From Paenibacillus brasilensis (GTDB lineage Bacteria; Bacillota; Bacilli; Paenibacillales; Paenibacillaceae), in NCBI RefSeq assembly GCF_009363115.1, contig NZ_CP045298.1, positions 3,345,501 through 3,409,500 on the forward strand: 64,000 nt of DNA, read 5' to 3'. A program made the position numbers and the translations under genes. The notes below the pieces were generated by a model. The model was given only the letters and a program-made list of their open reading frames with translations. It ran no database searches and had not been told where the DNA came from. Shown piece by piece: positions 28,130 through 39,113 of the stretch (positions within the stretch are counted from its first letter, which is position 1; each line of letters begins with the position of its first letter).

Positions 28130-28256
28130 CTATAATAATGAGGGAATCTACTGAAAGCAGCGGAGAGGACGGAACGATTGCGAAAAAGCGTCAGCGGTCG
28201 CCACAACAGCGATTGGAGCAACGTTCTGTTCGCGGAGCGTCGTCAGAACTCCTCTT
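28130..28256. repeat. Possible third copy of the dispersed repeat family, reverse orientation
   Basis: The complement of this gap contains AATCGCTGTTG, GCAATCGTTCCG and CTCTCCGCTGCTT, words that resemble parts of 2425-2530 in similar order. It sits directly behind the LacI stop codon. The likeness is weak and judged by eye; nothing else is seen in the 28065-28256 gap. Confidence 0.3.
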
Positions 28257-29306
28257 TTACTTTTCTATTTGTAATATCGGTGTGGACTCTCTATATATCG
28301 GATCTGTTTTGATATGTGTGATTTGATAAGGTCTGGAAGGATCTTTGACCCGCGCCAGTAGCATCTCAGCTGCCGTAATACCCATCTCGTTATTGTAAAT
28401 ATGGACGGTAGATAGATGAGGCTCCACAATCCGGGATTCAGGAGCATTATCAAATCCAAACACGGCAATATCCGCAGGGATTTTCATGTTTTTATTTTTG
28501 AGCGCTTTCATAACACTGACGGCAATAAAATCATTGGCGCACACAAACGCAGACGGCAGCTCGTTCATGCCCTCCAACTGTTTATCCATCCAATCCGACT
28601 CGGAGAAAAAATTTCGGTCGTGGTCGATGATACAACAGGATAAATCCACAGTAAGACCGGCTTCAATTAAAGCTCTGTTATATCCAACCCACCGCTCGTT
28701 GAAGCTTTTGCAATGCTTATAATCCCCAACAAAACCGATCTGCGTAAATCCGCCCTGAATCAGGCTTTTGGTAACAGAATAAACGCTATGCTCATTTTCC
28801 ATCAACAATAAATCCGCTTTCAAATCAGGGCAAAAAATGTCCACCGAGCAATCGATAAAGATCGTGGGCAGTCCCAAACTCGTAACGAGCTCACTATATT
28901 GTGGATCAAACATTTCAATACAAATGATCCCATCGGCCTTGGAGGCTTCAAAATTATTAGGAAGTGCTCCTGCATATAACTCATTTTCCCGCACAATATG
29001 AATCGACAGATTATACCCTTCCGCGCTTATTCTTTTCTCCAGACCACTGATCAGCAAGGAGCCAAAATGCGAGCTGTTCGGCAGATTGCATGTGAACAGG
29101 GCAATATTACCTTGATTTTTCAGAATGATGCTCTCTGTTTCCACATAGGCAAATTGCTTATATTTGAGTTCTATCGCTTTTTTTATGACTTTGTTCCGTG
29201 TCTCAACCGGGATGCTGTCATTTCCATTAATTGCTTTGGAAGCGGTGTTTCGGGAGATTCCCAAAGCATCGGCGATATCTTGAATAGTAACTTTTTCTTT
29301 CTTCAT
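28257..29306 (-). CDS. LacI-family transcriptional regulator
   Basis: Regulator of 349 residues. The N-terminal helix-turn-helix reads VTIQDIADALGISRNTASKA (residues 6-25) with the hinge after INGNDSIPVETR. The rest is a periplasmic-binding-like effector domain (DGIICIEMFDP, then FVCANDFIAVSVMKAL and IAVFGFDNAPESRIV). ATG 29306 follows GAAGGTGG. It converges on the broken rhamnogalacturonan lyase gene and is divergent from the nif operon. Sugar control of the lyase is more likely than a nif role, but no operator was identified. Confidence 0.92.
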   Translation of the reverse strand: MKKEKVTIQDIADALGISRNTASKAINGNDSIPVETRNKVIKKAIELKYKQFAYVETESIILKNQGNIALFTCNLPNSSHFGSLLISGLEKRISAEGYNLSIHIVRENELYAGALPNNFEASKADGIICIEMFDPQYSELVTSLGLPTIFIDCSVDIFCPDLKADLLLMENEHSVYSVTKSLIQGGFTQIGFVGDYKHCKSFNERWVGYNRALIEAGLTVDLSCCIIDHDRNFFSESDWMDKQLEGMNELPSAFVCANDFIAVSVMKALKNKNMKIPADIAVFGFDNAPESRIVEPHLSTVHIYNNEMGITAAEMLLARVKDPSRPYQITHIKTDPIYRESTPILQIEK

Positions 29307-29573
29307 AGACAGGTTCCACCTTCGCTTATATATGATTGTCGGTGAGGTACGGTTGCCTTTCCGAATTCTTGTATAGACCTAAAAATGTATCCTAAATGTA
29401 TAATAGTTCACACGAAATAGCAATGTTCGTGTTACAAATGATTAATTAATTTTTACGTTTGTAAATCGAATTGTATTTGGAGGGCCGTCTGTGCGGACTC
29501 TCTTTTTTATGTCCGGAGGTCATTGAGAAAATGAAATGTAACCGCACACATGTTAATTATGAGGTATATTATC

Positions 29574-29682
29574 TGACGTAAAAATTGACACATATGTGAA
29601 ATGAGGACAAATGTCAGGAATTTCGGGAAGAAGCGAATTGACTGGATATGCCCCTGTCTCTAAGATGTAATTATATTCCAGA
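29574..29682 (+). promoter_or_regulatory. nif operon promoter with two GlnR-like sites
   Basis: The promoter is TTGACT (29638-29643), 17 bases, TAAGAT (29661-29666), the same hexamers described for the P. polymyxa nif promoter. Upstream, 29574-29590 reads on the complement as TGTCA-N7-CGTCA with AT-rich spacer, two mismatches to the GlnR consensus TGTNA-N7-TNACA. A second, TGTAA-N7-CCAGA (29666-29682), also with two mismatches, overlaps the end of the -10 and the expected start point. An upstream activating site plus a downstream repressing site would match the known dual GlnR control in Paenibacillus. The 29307-29573 part holds no gene, only a weak hairpin with T run near 29480-29508. Confidence 0.72.
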
Positions 29683-29732
29683 CCAAATTAGAGATTTGTG
29701 TAAGGGAATATAACGTGGAGAGGAGGGAATGA

Positions 29733-31199
29733 ATGGACTCTTTAGCTGATCTCTCGGAAACCCCCTTAGCATTAGAAAACCTCAGACGACATCCCTGTTA
29801 TAACGAAGAGGCACATCGCTATTTTGCACGCATTCATCTTCCGGTAGCTCCGGCATGCAATATTCAGTGCCATTATTGCAACCGCAAATTCGATTGCGTC
29901 AATGAAAGCCGCCCCGGCGTGGTCAGTGAACTGCTCACGCCGGAGCAGGCGGCGCGCAAGACCTATGGTGTAGCGGCACAGCTCATGCAGCTGTCCGTTG
30001 TCGGCATTGCGGGACCTGGAGATCCGCTGGCCAATGCAGACGCAACCTTCGATACCTTCCGCCGGGTCCGTGAGACAGTTAAGGATGTCATATTCTGTCT
30101 CAGTACGAATGGACTTACCTTGATCAGGCATGTCGACAAGATTGTAGAGTTGGGTATTTCGCATGTCACGATCACGATCAATGCTGTGGATCCAGTCGTG
30201 GGAAGCCGCATTTATGGATGGGTCCACGATGAAGGAAAACGTTATGCCGGAGAGGAGGGCGCGCGGCTGCTGATTGACCGCCAGCTTGCAGGCTTGAAGA
30301 TGCTGGCTTCAAGAGGCGTATTGTGCAAGGTGAACTCGGTACTGATTCCCGAAGTCAACGATGCCCATCTGCCGGAGGTAGCCAGGGTGGTCAAGGAGCA
30401 CGGCGCAGTGATTCACAACATTATGCCGCTCATCATCGCTCCCGGCAGCCAGTATAAGCAGGAAGGGATGCAGGCCCCCCGTCCCCGTCTGGTGCGGCAG
30501 CTGCAGGAGCAATGTGCTGACGCGGGAGCCGTTATTATGCGCCATTGCCGTCAGTGCAGGGCGGATGCAATCGGCCTGCTGGGCGAGGATCGCAATCAGG
30601 ATTTTACATGGGAGAACATAGCGGCCGCTCCTCCCATGGATGAAGGGGCAAGGGCACAATTTCAGAAAGAACTGGATGAGAAGGTGAGAGTGAAGATGGA
30701 GCGCAAGGAGGGACAATCGCACCCCAAACAATCGTCAACCGCGGCTGGCTGTAGCTGTCCGTTATCGGGCGAGCCTGAAGCAAGCTTTACCTCAAAACCG
30801 GTCCTGATCGCTGTGGCCAGTCGTGGCGGAGGAAAGGTGAATCAGCATTTCGGCCGTGCCAAGGAGTTCATGATCTATGAGAGCGACGGGACGATTGTCA
30901 ATTCCGTAGGCATCCGCAAGGTGCAATCCTACTGTCACGGGAAAGCCGATTGCAATGGGGATAAGGCCGAGACGATGAAGGAGATCCTTTCCATGGTGCA
31001 TGACTGTGCATTGCTGCTGTCGGCCGGCATAGGTGAGGCCCCCAAAGAGGCATTACAGGAAGCTGGCGTGCTGCCTATTGTATGCGGCGGGGATATCGAG
31101 GAATCCGTTCTGGAATATGTAAAATTTCTGCGTTATATGTATCCTGTGCAGTGCAGTAAGAAAAGTAAGCATTCAACCATTGAACATTTTGGAGGCTGA
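29733..31199 (+). CDS. nifB: Nitrogenase cofactor biosynthesis protein NifB
   Basis: Radical SAM enzyme of 488 residues that makes NifB-co, the 8Fe-9S-C core of FeMo-co. The cluster motif CNIQCHYC gives Cys42, Cys46 and Cys49. Further conserved parts are GIAGPGDPLAN and CRQCRADAIG. After a linker, a NifX-like cofactor-binding domain begins near residue 350 (IAVASRGGGKVNQHFGRAKEF), as in two-domain NifB proteins. ATG 29733 follows GAGAGGAGGG. First gene of the nif operon, 6 bp before nifH. Complete, with no lesions. Confidence 0.98.
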   Translation: MDSLADLSETPLALENLRRHPCYNEEAHRYFARIHLPVAPACNIQCHYCNRKFDCVNESRPGVVSELLTPEQAARKTYGVAAQLMQLSVVGIAGPGDPLANADATFDTFRRVRETVKDVIFCLSTNGLTLIRHVDKIVELGISHVTITINAVDPVVGSRIYGWVHDEGKRYAGEEGARLLIDRQLAGLKMLASRGVLCKVNSVLIPEVNDAHLPEVARVVKEHGAVIHNIMPLIIAPGSQYKQEGMQAPRPRLVRQLQEQCADAGAVIMRHCRQCRADAIGLLGEDRNQDFTWENIAAAPPMDEGARAQFQKELDEKVRVKMERKEGQSHPKQSSTAAGCSCPLSGEPEASFTSKPVLIAVASRGGGKVNQHFGRAKEFMIYESDGTIVNSVGIRKVQSYCHGKADCNGDKAETMKEILSMVHDCALLLSAGIGEAPKEALQEAGVLPIVCGGDIEESVLEYVKFLRYMYPVQCSKKSKHSTIEHFGG

Positions 31200-32072
<873 letters not shown>

Positions 32073-32158
32073 ACCGCAGCCAGAAGGCTTAATGACGGAA
32101 ACATCGGATGATGGTGGGGAGCTGAACGCGCAGCTTGCAGGAGGGAGGAATAGGCCAA

Positions 32159-33607
32159 ATGAGCAGTATTGTGGATAAGGGAAAGCAGATCGTAGAGGAG
32201 ATACTGGAGGTATATCCCCAGAAATCAAAGAAGGACCGGACCAAGCATTTTGAGATCGCGGATGAGGAGCTTGTGAACTGCGGAACCTGTTCCATCAAGT
32301 CCAACATGAAATCACGACCCGGCGTCATGACGGCGAGGGGCTGCGCTTATGCAGGGTCCAAGGGTGTGGTATGGGGCCCGATTAAAGACATGGTGCACAT
32401 TAGCCATGGTCCTATCGGCTGCGGACAATACAGCTGGGGCACTAGGCGCAATTATGCGAATGGGGTATTGGGCATCAATAATTTTACTGCTATGCAGATT
32501 ACAAGCAATTTTCAGGAAAAGGATATCGTGTTTGGTGGAGATAAGAAGCTGGAGGTCATTTGCAGGGAAATTAAGGAGATGTTCCCGCTGGCCAAAGGGA
32601 TCTCCGTGCAATCCGAATGTCCGGTTGGACTGATTGGTGATGATATCGGGGCTGTGGCCAAGAAGATGACAGAGGAGCTGGGCATTCCGGTCATTCCTGT
32701 ACGTTGTGAGGGCTTTCGCGGGGTGAGTCAGTCTTTGGGCCATCACATTGCCAATGATGCGATCCGCGATTTCCTGATGGGTCGTCGCGAGCTGCAGGAG
32801 TGTGGACCTTATGATGTCTCCATTATCGGGGACTACAATATTGGCGGGGATGCCTGGGCCTCACGCATTTTGCTGGAGGAAATGGGACTGCGGGTCATAG
32901 CGCAGTGGTCGGGTGACGGCACGATCAATGAGCTGGGCATTGCCCATAAATCCAGGCTCAATCTGATCCATTGTCATCGTTCAATGAATTATATGTGCAC
33001 AACGATGGAGCAGGAATACGGAATTCCCTGGATGGAATATAACTTCTTTGGCCCGACCAAGACGGTGGAGAGCCTAAGGGCGATTGCCGCCCGCTTTGAC
33101 GAAACGATTCAGGAGAAATGTGAGCAGGTCATCGCCCAATATATGCCGCAGATGGAGGAGGTCATCCGTAAATATCGCCCCCGGCTGGAAGGTAAAAAGG
33201 TGATGCTTCTGATTGGCGGGCTGCGGGCAAGGCATACCATCGGCGCCTATGAGGATCTGGGTATGGAAATTGTGGCTACTGGCTATGAATTTGCCCATAA
33301 GGATGATTACGAAAAAACGTATCCCGATGTAAAGGAAGGTACCATTCTGTACGATGATCCAACGGCCTATGAATTAGAGGAATTGGCCCAGCGGCTGAAT
33401 ATTGACTTGATGGGCGCCGGAGTCAAGGAGAAATATGTGTATCACAAAATGGGCATTCCCTTCCGCCAAATGCATTCCTGGGATTACAGCGGGCCTTATC
33501 ATGGCTTTGACGGCTTCAAGATTTTTGCACGTGATATGGATATGACCATTAACAGTCCAGTATGGAGCCTGCTGCCGTCCCAGCAGAATGTGGAGGTGTC
33601 GGTATGA
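32159..33607 (+). CDS. nifD: Nitrogenase MoFe protein alpha subunit NifD
   Basis: Alpha subunit of dinitrogenase, 482 residues from ATG 32159 (after GGAGGGAGG; an upstream in-frame ATG at 32135 overlaps that site). P-cluster ligands fall at Cys62, Cys88 and Cys154. FeMo-co ligands are Cys272 (LIHCHRS) and His439 (RQMHSW). Second-sphere Val70, Arg96, Gln191 and His195 are all kept, so this is a molybdenum enzyme rather than a vanadium or iron-only type. Its stop overlaps the nifK start (ATGA), giving coupled translation of the two subunits. Confidence 0.99.
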   Translation: MSSIVDKGKQIVEEILEVYPQKSKKDRTKHFEIADEELVNCGTCSIKSNMKSRPGVMTARGCAYAGSKGVVWGPIKDMVHISHGPIGCGQYSWGTRRNYANGVLGINNFTAMQITSNFQEKDIVFGGDKKLEVICREIKEMFPLAKGISVQSECPVGLIGDDIGAVAKKMTEELGIPVIPVRCEGFRGVSQSLGHHIANDAIRDFLMGRRELQECGPYDVSIIGDYNIGGDAWASRILLEEMGLRVIAQWSGDGTINELGIAHKSRLNLIHCHRSMNYMCTTMEQEYGIPWMEYNFFGPTKTVESLRAIAARFDETIQEKCEQVIAQYMPQMEEVIRKYRPRLEGKKVMLLIGGLRARHTIGAYEDLGMEIVATGYEFAHKDDYEKTYPDVKEGTILYDDPTAYELEELAQRLNIDLMGAGVKEKYVYHKMGIPFRQMHSWDYSGPYHGFDGFKIFARDMDMTINSPVWSLLPSQQNVEVSV

Positions 33608-35133
33608 GCGAACATTTGAATATTGTCGATCACAATCAGCTGTTTCGGCAGGATAAATATGTGCGCCAGCGTGAGGGAAAACGAGCCTTCGAGGCCCCTT
33701 GCTCGCCGGAGGAGGTTACTTCCACCCTGGAGTACACCAAGACCACGGAATACAAGGACAAAAATTTCGCTCGTACAGCCGTAGTTGTGAATCCGGCCAA
33801 GGCTTGTCAGCCGCTGGGAGCGGTCATGGCTGCGTTAGGCTTCGAAAAAACACTCCCGTTCATTCATGGCTCACAGGGCTGCACGGCCTATTTCCGCAGC
33901 CATCTTGCCCGCCACTTCAAAGAGCCTGTTCCTGCTGTATCCACCTCGATGACCGAGGATGCCGCCGTATTCGGCGGCATGCGCAACCTGATTGACGGTA
34001 TGGAGAACTGCATCGCCTTGTATAAGCCGGAGATGATTGCCGTATGCACGACCTGTATGGCAGAGGTGATCGGGGATGATCTGTCCGCCTTCCTGGGTAA
34101 TGCCCGTCAGGAGGGAGCCCTTCCCGAGGATATGCCGGTTCCTTTTGCCAATACCCCCAGCTTTTCCGGTTCACACATTACAGGCTATGATGCCATGCTG
34201 CGCTCTGTACTGGAGACACTGTATAACAAGTCAGGCCGGACGCCGCAGCCAGGTCATGAATTGAAGCTGAATGTGCTGCTCGGGTTTGAGGGGTATACGG
34301 GCAATTTTGCAGAAATGCGGCGCATACTGGAATTGTTCGGCGTACCGTATACCATTCTGGGCGACCACAGCAGTAATTTTGATTCAGGCGCTACTGGGGA
34401 GTACAGCTACTATTACGGAGGAACGCCGCTTGAGGATGTACCCAAAGCCGCAGATGCTGCCGGTACGTTGGCGATCCAGCAGCACTCTCTTCGTAAAACA
34501 TTAGGTTATATAAAGCGAACCTGGGGGCAACAGTTGTCCTCCATCTCTACGCCGCTGGGCATCCGCGCTACAGATCGCTTGCTTGAAGAGATCAGCCGTC
34601 TGTCCGGAATCGAAATCCCCGAGGCATTGAAGCAGGAGCGCGCCCGAATTCTGGACGCCATGATGGATTCGCATGCTTATCTGCACGGCCAACGAGTGGC
34701 TATGGCGGGAGACCCGGATATGCTCATCGGCCTGATTGGCTTTTGTCTGGAGCTGGGCATGGAGCCTGTGCACATTGTCTGTTCCAATGGGGACCGGAAA
34801 TTTGAAAAGGAAGCAGAGCTTCTGCTGAAGTCCAGTCCCTACGGTGCAGAAGCAACGGTGCATTGCGGTCAGGATTTGTGGCATATGCGTTCGCTGCTGT
34901 TCGAGGACCCGGTGGACCTAGCTATTGGCAGCTCTCATCTGAAGTTTGCGGCCAAAGAGGCGAACATTCCGTTGCTGCGTGTGGGCTTCCCGATCTTCGA
35001 CAGGCATCATCTGCATCGTTATCCGATTATCGGCTATCAGGGTGCGCTGAATCTGCTTACCCAATTTGTGAATACCATACTGGATGTCATGGAGGAGCAG
35101 GCTCCGGATCACAGCTTTGATCTGGTACGCTAA
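33604..35133 (+). CDS. nifK: Nitrogenase MoFe protein beta subunit NifK
   Basis: Beta subunit, 509 residues from ATG 33604 within the ATGA overlap with nifD; GGAGGTG precedes it. P-cluster ligands are Cys68 (KACQPLGA), Cys93 ([12 protein letters not shown]) and Cys151 ([13 protein letters not shown]). The N-terminal extension seen in group I enzymes is short to moderate here. An in-frame start upstream at 33562 would lie inside nifD and is not needed. A 77-bp gap separates it from nifE. Confidence 0.99.
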   Translation: MSEHLNIVDHNQLFRQDKYVRQREGKRAFEAPCSPEEVTSTLEYTKTTEYKDKNFARTAVVVNPAKACQPLGAVMAALGFEKTLPFIHGSQGCTAYFRSHLARHFKEPVPAVSTSMTEDAAVFGGMRNLIDGMENCIALYKPEMIAVCTTCMAEVIGDDLSAFLGNARQEGALPEDMPVPFANTPSFSGSHITGYDAMLRSVLETLYNKSGRTPQPGHELKLNVLLGFEGYTGNFAEMRRILELFGVPYTILGDHSSNFDSGATGEYSYYYGGTPLEDVPKAADAAGTLAIQQHSLRKTLGYIKRTWGQQLSSISTPLGIRATDRLLEEISRLSGIEIPEALKQERARILDAMMDSHAYLHGQRVAMAGDPDMLIGLIGFCLELGMEPVHIVCSNGDRKFEKEAELLLKSSPYGAEATVHCGQDLWHMRSLLFEDPVDLAIGSSHLKFAAKEANIPLLRVGFPIFDRHHLHRYPIIGYQGALNLLTQFVNTILDVMEEQAPDHSFDLVR

Positions 35134-35210
35134 CCGCTGTACCGCGTAGATGGAAGTTGGTTGCTGGACTTGTGACAATGGATTCTATCTGAAATAAGGG
35201 GGTTGTGCTG

Positions 35211-36572
35211 ATGGAGGCGGCTGTGTCTAACGGAAGGCTGGAGGTATCCTGCGGCAACAAAATTCCCAAAAGCACGCCCTGTCCCCGGCCTGTGCCGGGG
35301 GAGGCTTCGGGTGGCTGCTCCTTTGACGGGGCCCAGATTACACTGATCCCCATTGCAGATGCGGCTCATTTGGTGCATGGACCGATTGCGTGTCTCGGCA
35401 ATAGCTGGGAGAGCAGAGGCAGCCTGTCCAGCGGTCCGGAGCTGTCGGCGTATGGCTTCACTACGGATCTTGGGGAACAGGATATTATTTTTGGCGGTGA
35501 ACAGAAGCTGCATGAATCAATTCGCTACATTGTCAGCCGTTTTGCACCTCCGGCTGTGTTCGTCTATACAACATGCGTCACAGCCCTCACCGGCGAAGAT
35601 ATCGAGGGGGTCTGCAAGGCTGAATCGGAGCGGCTGGGTACGCCGATCATTCCAGTGAACAGCCCGGGATTTGTGGGCAGCAAGAATCTCGGGACCCGGC
35701 TGGCTGGAGATGTACTGTTCCAGCAAGTTATCGGCAGCACCGAGCCGGAACAGACAACCTCCCATGATGTCAATCTCATCGGGGAATACAATATAGCGGG
35801 CGAGATGTGGCATATCGAGCGGCTGATGCAGCAGACAGGAATGACTATCCTGTCCCGAATTACCGGGGACGGCCGATTCCGTGAGGTGGGCTGGGCGCAC
35901 CGTGCCAAGGTCAATATGGTCGTATGCAGCCGGGCTTTGCTGGGCCTGGCGGTGCAAATGGAGCGTAAATACGGCATCCCTTATTTTGAGGGGTCATTTT
36001 ACGGAGCAAAGGAAACGAGTTATTCCTTGCGGCAGATGGCCTACCTGACCGGAGATCGTGAAGTGGAACGACGAGTGGATAAGCTGGCCGCACGGGAGGA
36101 AATGAGGCTCTCGCTGGAGCTGGAGCCCTACCGCAAGCAGCTGAAAGGAAAGCGGGCAGTGCTCTATACCGGAGGTGTGAAGAGCTGGTCTGTCATTACG
36201 GCTTTGCAGGAGTTGGGCATTAAGGTGGTTGGGGTAGGAACGAATAAGAGCACTGCCGAGGATGTATCCCGGATTGCTGCCCGTATCGGGGATGATGCGG
36301 AATACATCCCGGAAGGCGGCGCCCGCCAGATTTTCAAGACCGTACGGAGCCGCAAGGCCGACATGGTCATTGCCGGGGGACGGAACATGTATATGGCAAT
36401 TAAGGAACAGGTTCCTTTTGTGGACATCAATCAGGAGCGGCACAAGGCTTATGCGGGCTATGACGGGCTATTGTCCCTGGCGAAGCAGCTTGTGCATACG
36501 CTGCAGCATCCGGTATGGGAGCTGACCGCCAAATTGGCTCCATGGGAGGAGGAGACGGAATTTGCCGATTAA
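35211..36572 (+). CDS. nifE: FeMo-cofactor scaffold protein NifE
   Basis: Scaffold subunit of 453 residues, paralogous to NifD, on which NifB-co matures to FeMo-co with NifN. Cluster-site cysteines lie in GPIACLGNSWE and TTCVTALTGED, and the maturation-site region reads GEYNIAGEMWHIERLM. ATG 35211 follows AAGGGGG by 8 bases; GTG 35205 is less well spaced. The gene overlaps nifN by 11 bp. No catalytic-type FeMo-co ligand pattern, as expected for a scaffold. Confidence 0.97.
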   Translation: MEAAVSNGRLEVSCGNKIPKSTPCPRPVPGEASGGCSFDGAQITLIPIADAAHLVHGPIACLGNSWESRGSLSSGPELSAYGFTTDLGEQDIIFGGEQKLHESIRYIVSRFAPPAVFVYTTCVTALTGEDIEGVCKAESERLGTPIIPVNSPGFVGSKNLGTRLAGDVLFQQVIGSTEPEQTTSHDVNLIGEYNIAGEMWHIERLMQQTGMTILSRITGDGRFREVGWAHRAKVNMVVCSRALLGLAVQMERKYGIPYFEGSFYGAKETSYSLRQMAYLTGDREVERRVDKLAAREEMRLSLELEPYRKQLKGKRAVLYTGGVKSWSVITALQELGIKVVGVGTNKSTAEDVSRIAARIGDDAEYIPEGGARQIFKTVRSRKADMVIAGGRNMYMAIKEQVPFVDINQERHKAYAGYDGLLSLAKQLVHTLQHPVWELTAKLAPWEEETEFAD

Positions 36573-37869
36573 ATCCGCCACGAAGCCTGTAAGTGTCAAC
36601 CCGCTCAAGGTAGGACAGCCTTTGGGCGGCGTGCTGGCTCTGCAGGGGATATATCGCTCAATGCCTTTGCTGCACGGCGCTCAGGGCTGCTCGGCCTTCT
36701 CCAAGGCGCTGTTGACCCGCCATTTTCGAGAGCCGATCGCCGTTCAGACCTCTGCGCTGCAAGAGATGGACGTTATATTTGACGCAGACCGGAATCTGGA
36801 GGAGGCGCTGGATCATATCTGGTCCAAGCACCACCCGGATGTCATCGGCGTTATCAGTACGGCCCTCACCGAGGTGGCTGGTGTTGATTTTCAATCCAGA
36901 GTAAAGACATTCAAGCGAGAACGGGCATTGAAGGACAGTCTGCTGTTTTCTATATCTCTGCCTGATTTTCACGGTTCCCTGGAGACGGGCTACAGCAGTA
37001 CAGTAGAAGCGCTAATGGATGCCGTACTCGGATTGGCCGGAGGCAAGTCTCCCAAAAAACAGCGCCGGACGCAGGTCAATCTGCTGCCGGCTTCTTATCT
37101 GACTGCCGGAGATGTCATGGAAATCAAGGATATTATCGCTTCCTTTGGCCTGGAGGTTATTTCGCTCCCCGATATCTCCACTTCCTTGTCCGGGCATCTG
37201 CTGACAGGCTTTTCCCCTTTGACAAGAGGGGGAACTCCGCTGGATTCAGCCTGCCAGATGCTGGAGTCTTCCTGCACTATTGCCATTGGCGCAAGCATGG
37301 AGCGTCCGGCACGCAGGCTGACTCATGCCGCAGGCATTCCCTATCACTTGTTCGATGGTCTGTCTGGCTTGGCTGCGAGCGATGCGTTCATACATTTCCT
37401 GCAGAAGATCAGTCGCGAGCCAGCCCCCGTCCGTTTCCGCTGGCAGCGTGAAAATCTGTTGGACAGCATGCTGGATGCCCATTTCTATTATTCCGGCGCT
37501 TCGGCTGTAGTGGCGCTTGAACCGGATCATATGCTGTCGACCGCAGCCTGGCTGGAGGAGATGGGAGTGGAACTGAAGCGGCTAGTTACAACCTGCAGCA
37601 CGCCCGCGCTGCTGAAGACAGAACGGGAAATCTGGATCGGTGATCTGGATGATGCAGAGGAGAGCGCGCAGGGCGTGGATTTGTGGATCAGCAATTCGCA
37701 TGGAAGAAAGGGAGCGGCACGGGCCGGTGCCTCATTCGTACCGGCAGGCTTGCCGGTGTATGACGAGTTGGGCGCTCATACATCCGTAAGCGTCGGATAC
37801 CGTGGAACCATGGAGTGGGTGAACAAGGTGGGCAATGTATTGCTTGCCGAGAGGGGGAAGGGAGGATGA
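36562..37869 (+). CDS. nifN: FeMo-cofactor scaffold protein NifN
   Basis: Partner of NifE, 435 residues, paralogous to NifK. The N-terminal part SVNPLKVGQPLGGVLALQGI and HGAQGCSAFSKALLTRHFREP mirrors NifK around its P-cluster cysteines, while the first cysteine is absent, as usual in NifN. The start is TTG 36562, 7 bases after GGGAGGAGGAG and inside the end of nifE. Its stop overlaps the nifX start (ATGA). Confidence 0.97.
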   Translation: MPIKSATKPVSVNPLKVGQPLGGVLALQGIYRSMPLLHGAQGCSAFSKALLTRHFREPIAVQTSALQEMDVIFDADRNLEEALDHIWSKHHPDVIGVISTALTEVAGVDFQSRVKTFKRERALKDSLLFSISLPDFHGSLETGYSSTVEALMDAVLGLAGGKSPKKQRRTQVNLLPASYLTAGDVMEIKDIIASFGLEVISLPDISTSLSGHLLTGFSPLTRGGTPLDSACQMLESSCTIAIGASMERPARRLTHAAGIPYHLFDGLSGLAASDAFIHFLQKISREPAPVRFRWQRENLLDSMLDAHFYYSGASAVVALEPDHMLSTAAWLEEMGVELKRLVTTCSTPALLKTEREIWIGDLDDAEESAQGVDLWISNSHGRKGAARAGASFVPAGLPVYDELGAHTSVSVGYRGTMEWVNKVGNVLLAERGKGG

Positions 37870-38255
37870 AGGTTGCATTTGCGACGGAAGACGGGGTGCT
37901 TGTGAATGCTCATTTTGGGCAGAGTCCCATGTTCACTGTATTCGAAATTCGGCTCTCAGGCGTCCAGTTTCTGGAGCATCGGCAGTTAGCCCCGGGCAGC
38001 GATGAGAACGAAGCGGGCAAAATCGCCAGCCGAATTAGCCTGATCGAGGACTGTGCCCTGATCTTCCTGGTACAGATCGGCGCTTCGGCCGCTGCACAGG
38101 TTACCAAACGGACCATTATGCCTGTAAAGGTAGCCTACGGCAGCTCCATTGAGGAGCAGGTCCAGCGTCTCCAGAATATGCTGGCTCGCAATCCGCCCAT
38201 GTGGCTTGCCAAAATCCTGCATGCTGAGGAGGGCAGCGGCAAGGTGGAATCATAA
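37866..38255 (+). CDS. nifX: FeMo-cofactor carrier protein NifX
   Basis: Small carrier of 129 residues that holds NifB-co or the VK cluster on the way to NifEN. The dinitrogenase iron-molybdenum cofactor fold shows as VAFATEDGVLVNAHFGQSPMFTVFE at the start and VKVAYGSSIEEQVQRLQ near 105. ATG 37866 follows GGAAGGGAGG and overlaps the nifN stop. It shares its fold with the C-terminal domain of NifB in this operon. Confidence 0.96.
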   Translation: MKVAFATEDGVLVNAHFGQSPMFTVFEIRLSGVQFLEHRQLAPGSDENEAGKIASRISLIEDCALIFLVQIGASAAAQVTKRTIMPVKVAYGSSIEEQVQRLQNMLARNPPMWLAKILHAEEGSGKVES

Positions 38256-38348
38256 GCCTTCTGTAAGAAAGAGCGACGATATGTGGTGCCAAGATCATGC
38301 AGAACGAATATCTTTAAGGCGGGAGTCGCACATGGAGGGGATGGACGA

Positions 38349-39113
38349 ATGGTACAGCTGCTGGAAGACAGCAGATACGGACGCCAGTTGAAGCTGCTGG
38401 GAGTGGAAGGTCAGAACAGACTAAAGCAGGCCACTGTCATGGTCGCAGGCATCGGAGGCTTGGGAGGGACAGCGGCCATGTACCTGACCGCTGCCGGAGT
38501 GGGAAAGCTGATATTAGCCCACGAGGGCGTAATTCATCTGCCCGATATGAATCGGCAGGTGCTGATGGACAGCGGACGAATCGGTGAGGAACGGATGGAG
38601 ACAGCATTGCAGCATTTACATCGTATCAATCCGGAGACTGAACTTGAGGGTCACGCCCACAGAATCACGGAAGAATCCTCCGGACCATGGGTAGAAGCGG
38701 CAGATCTCGTAATTGATGCACGCTATGACTTTCCCGAAAGATATACGCTGAACAGGCTGTGTGTTCGATATGACAGACCGATGATAGAAGCCGCCATGTA
38801 CGACTATGAAGTATCGCTAATGACCATTGTTCCCGGCAGGACGGCATGCCTGGAATGTCTCTACCCGGAAGGAGGGCAGCCTTGGGAGCCTCTGGGATTC
38901 CCGGTTCTGGGAGCCACCTCCGGCTTGATTGGCTGCATGGCTGCACTGGAAGCAGTCAAATGGATTACAGATGCGGGCAATCTGTTCACTGACCGCATGC
39001 ACCGCATGAATGTGCTGGATATGAGCAGCTGCAGCATAGCCGTCAAGCGCAATCCGCGTTGTCCGTGCTGCGGAACAGGAGGGGATACAGATGAATCGGT
39101 TGCACATTTGTGA
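38349..39113 (+). CDS. hesA: HesA: ThiF/MoeB-family protein of nif operon
   Basis: E1-like adenylyltransferase homologue of 254 residues, found in nif clusters of cyanobacteria, Frankia and Paenibacillus; thought to aid metal or sulfur supply to nitrogenase. The nucleotide loop is GIGGLGGTAAMYL (about residues 33-45), the Arg finger NRQVL near 68, and two zinc pairs CLEC and CPCC near 182 and 242. The active-site position of MoeB-type proteins lies in GATSGLIGC. ATG 38349 follows GGAGGGG; the open frame goes back to 38283 without a better start. It overlaps nifV by 23 bp. Confidence 0.94.
   Translation: MVQLLEDSRYGRQLKLLGVEGQNRLKQATVMVAGIGGLGGTAAMYLTAAGVGKLILAHEGVIHLPDMNRQVLMDSGRIGEERMETALQHLHRINPETELEGHAHRITEESSGPWVEAADLVIDARYDFPERYTLNRLCVRYDRPMIEAAMYDYEVSLMTIVPGRTACLECLYPEGGQPWEPLGFPVLGATSGLIGCMAALEAVKWITDAGNLFTDRMHRMNVLDMSSCSIAVKRNPRCPCCGTGGDTDESVAHL

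Noticed and set aside
29480..29508. Hairpin with T run upstream of the nif promoter
   Set aside because: The stem is short and interrupted and lies upstream of the promoter, so it cannot be a nif leader attenuator; left as a weak possible terminator.
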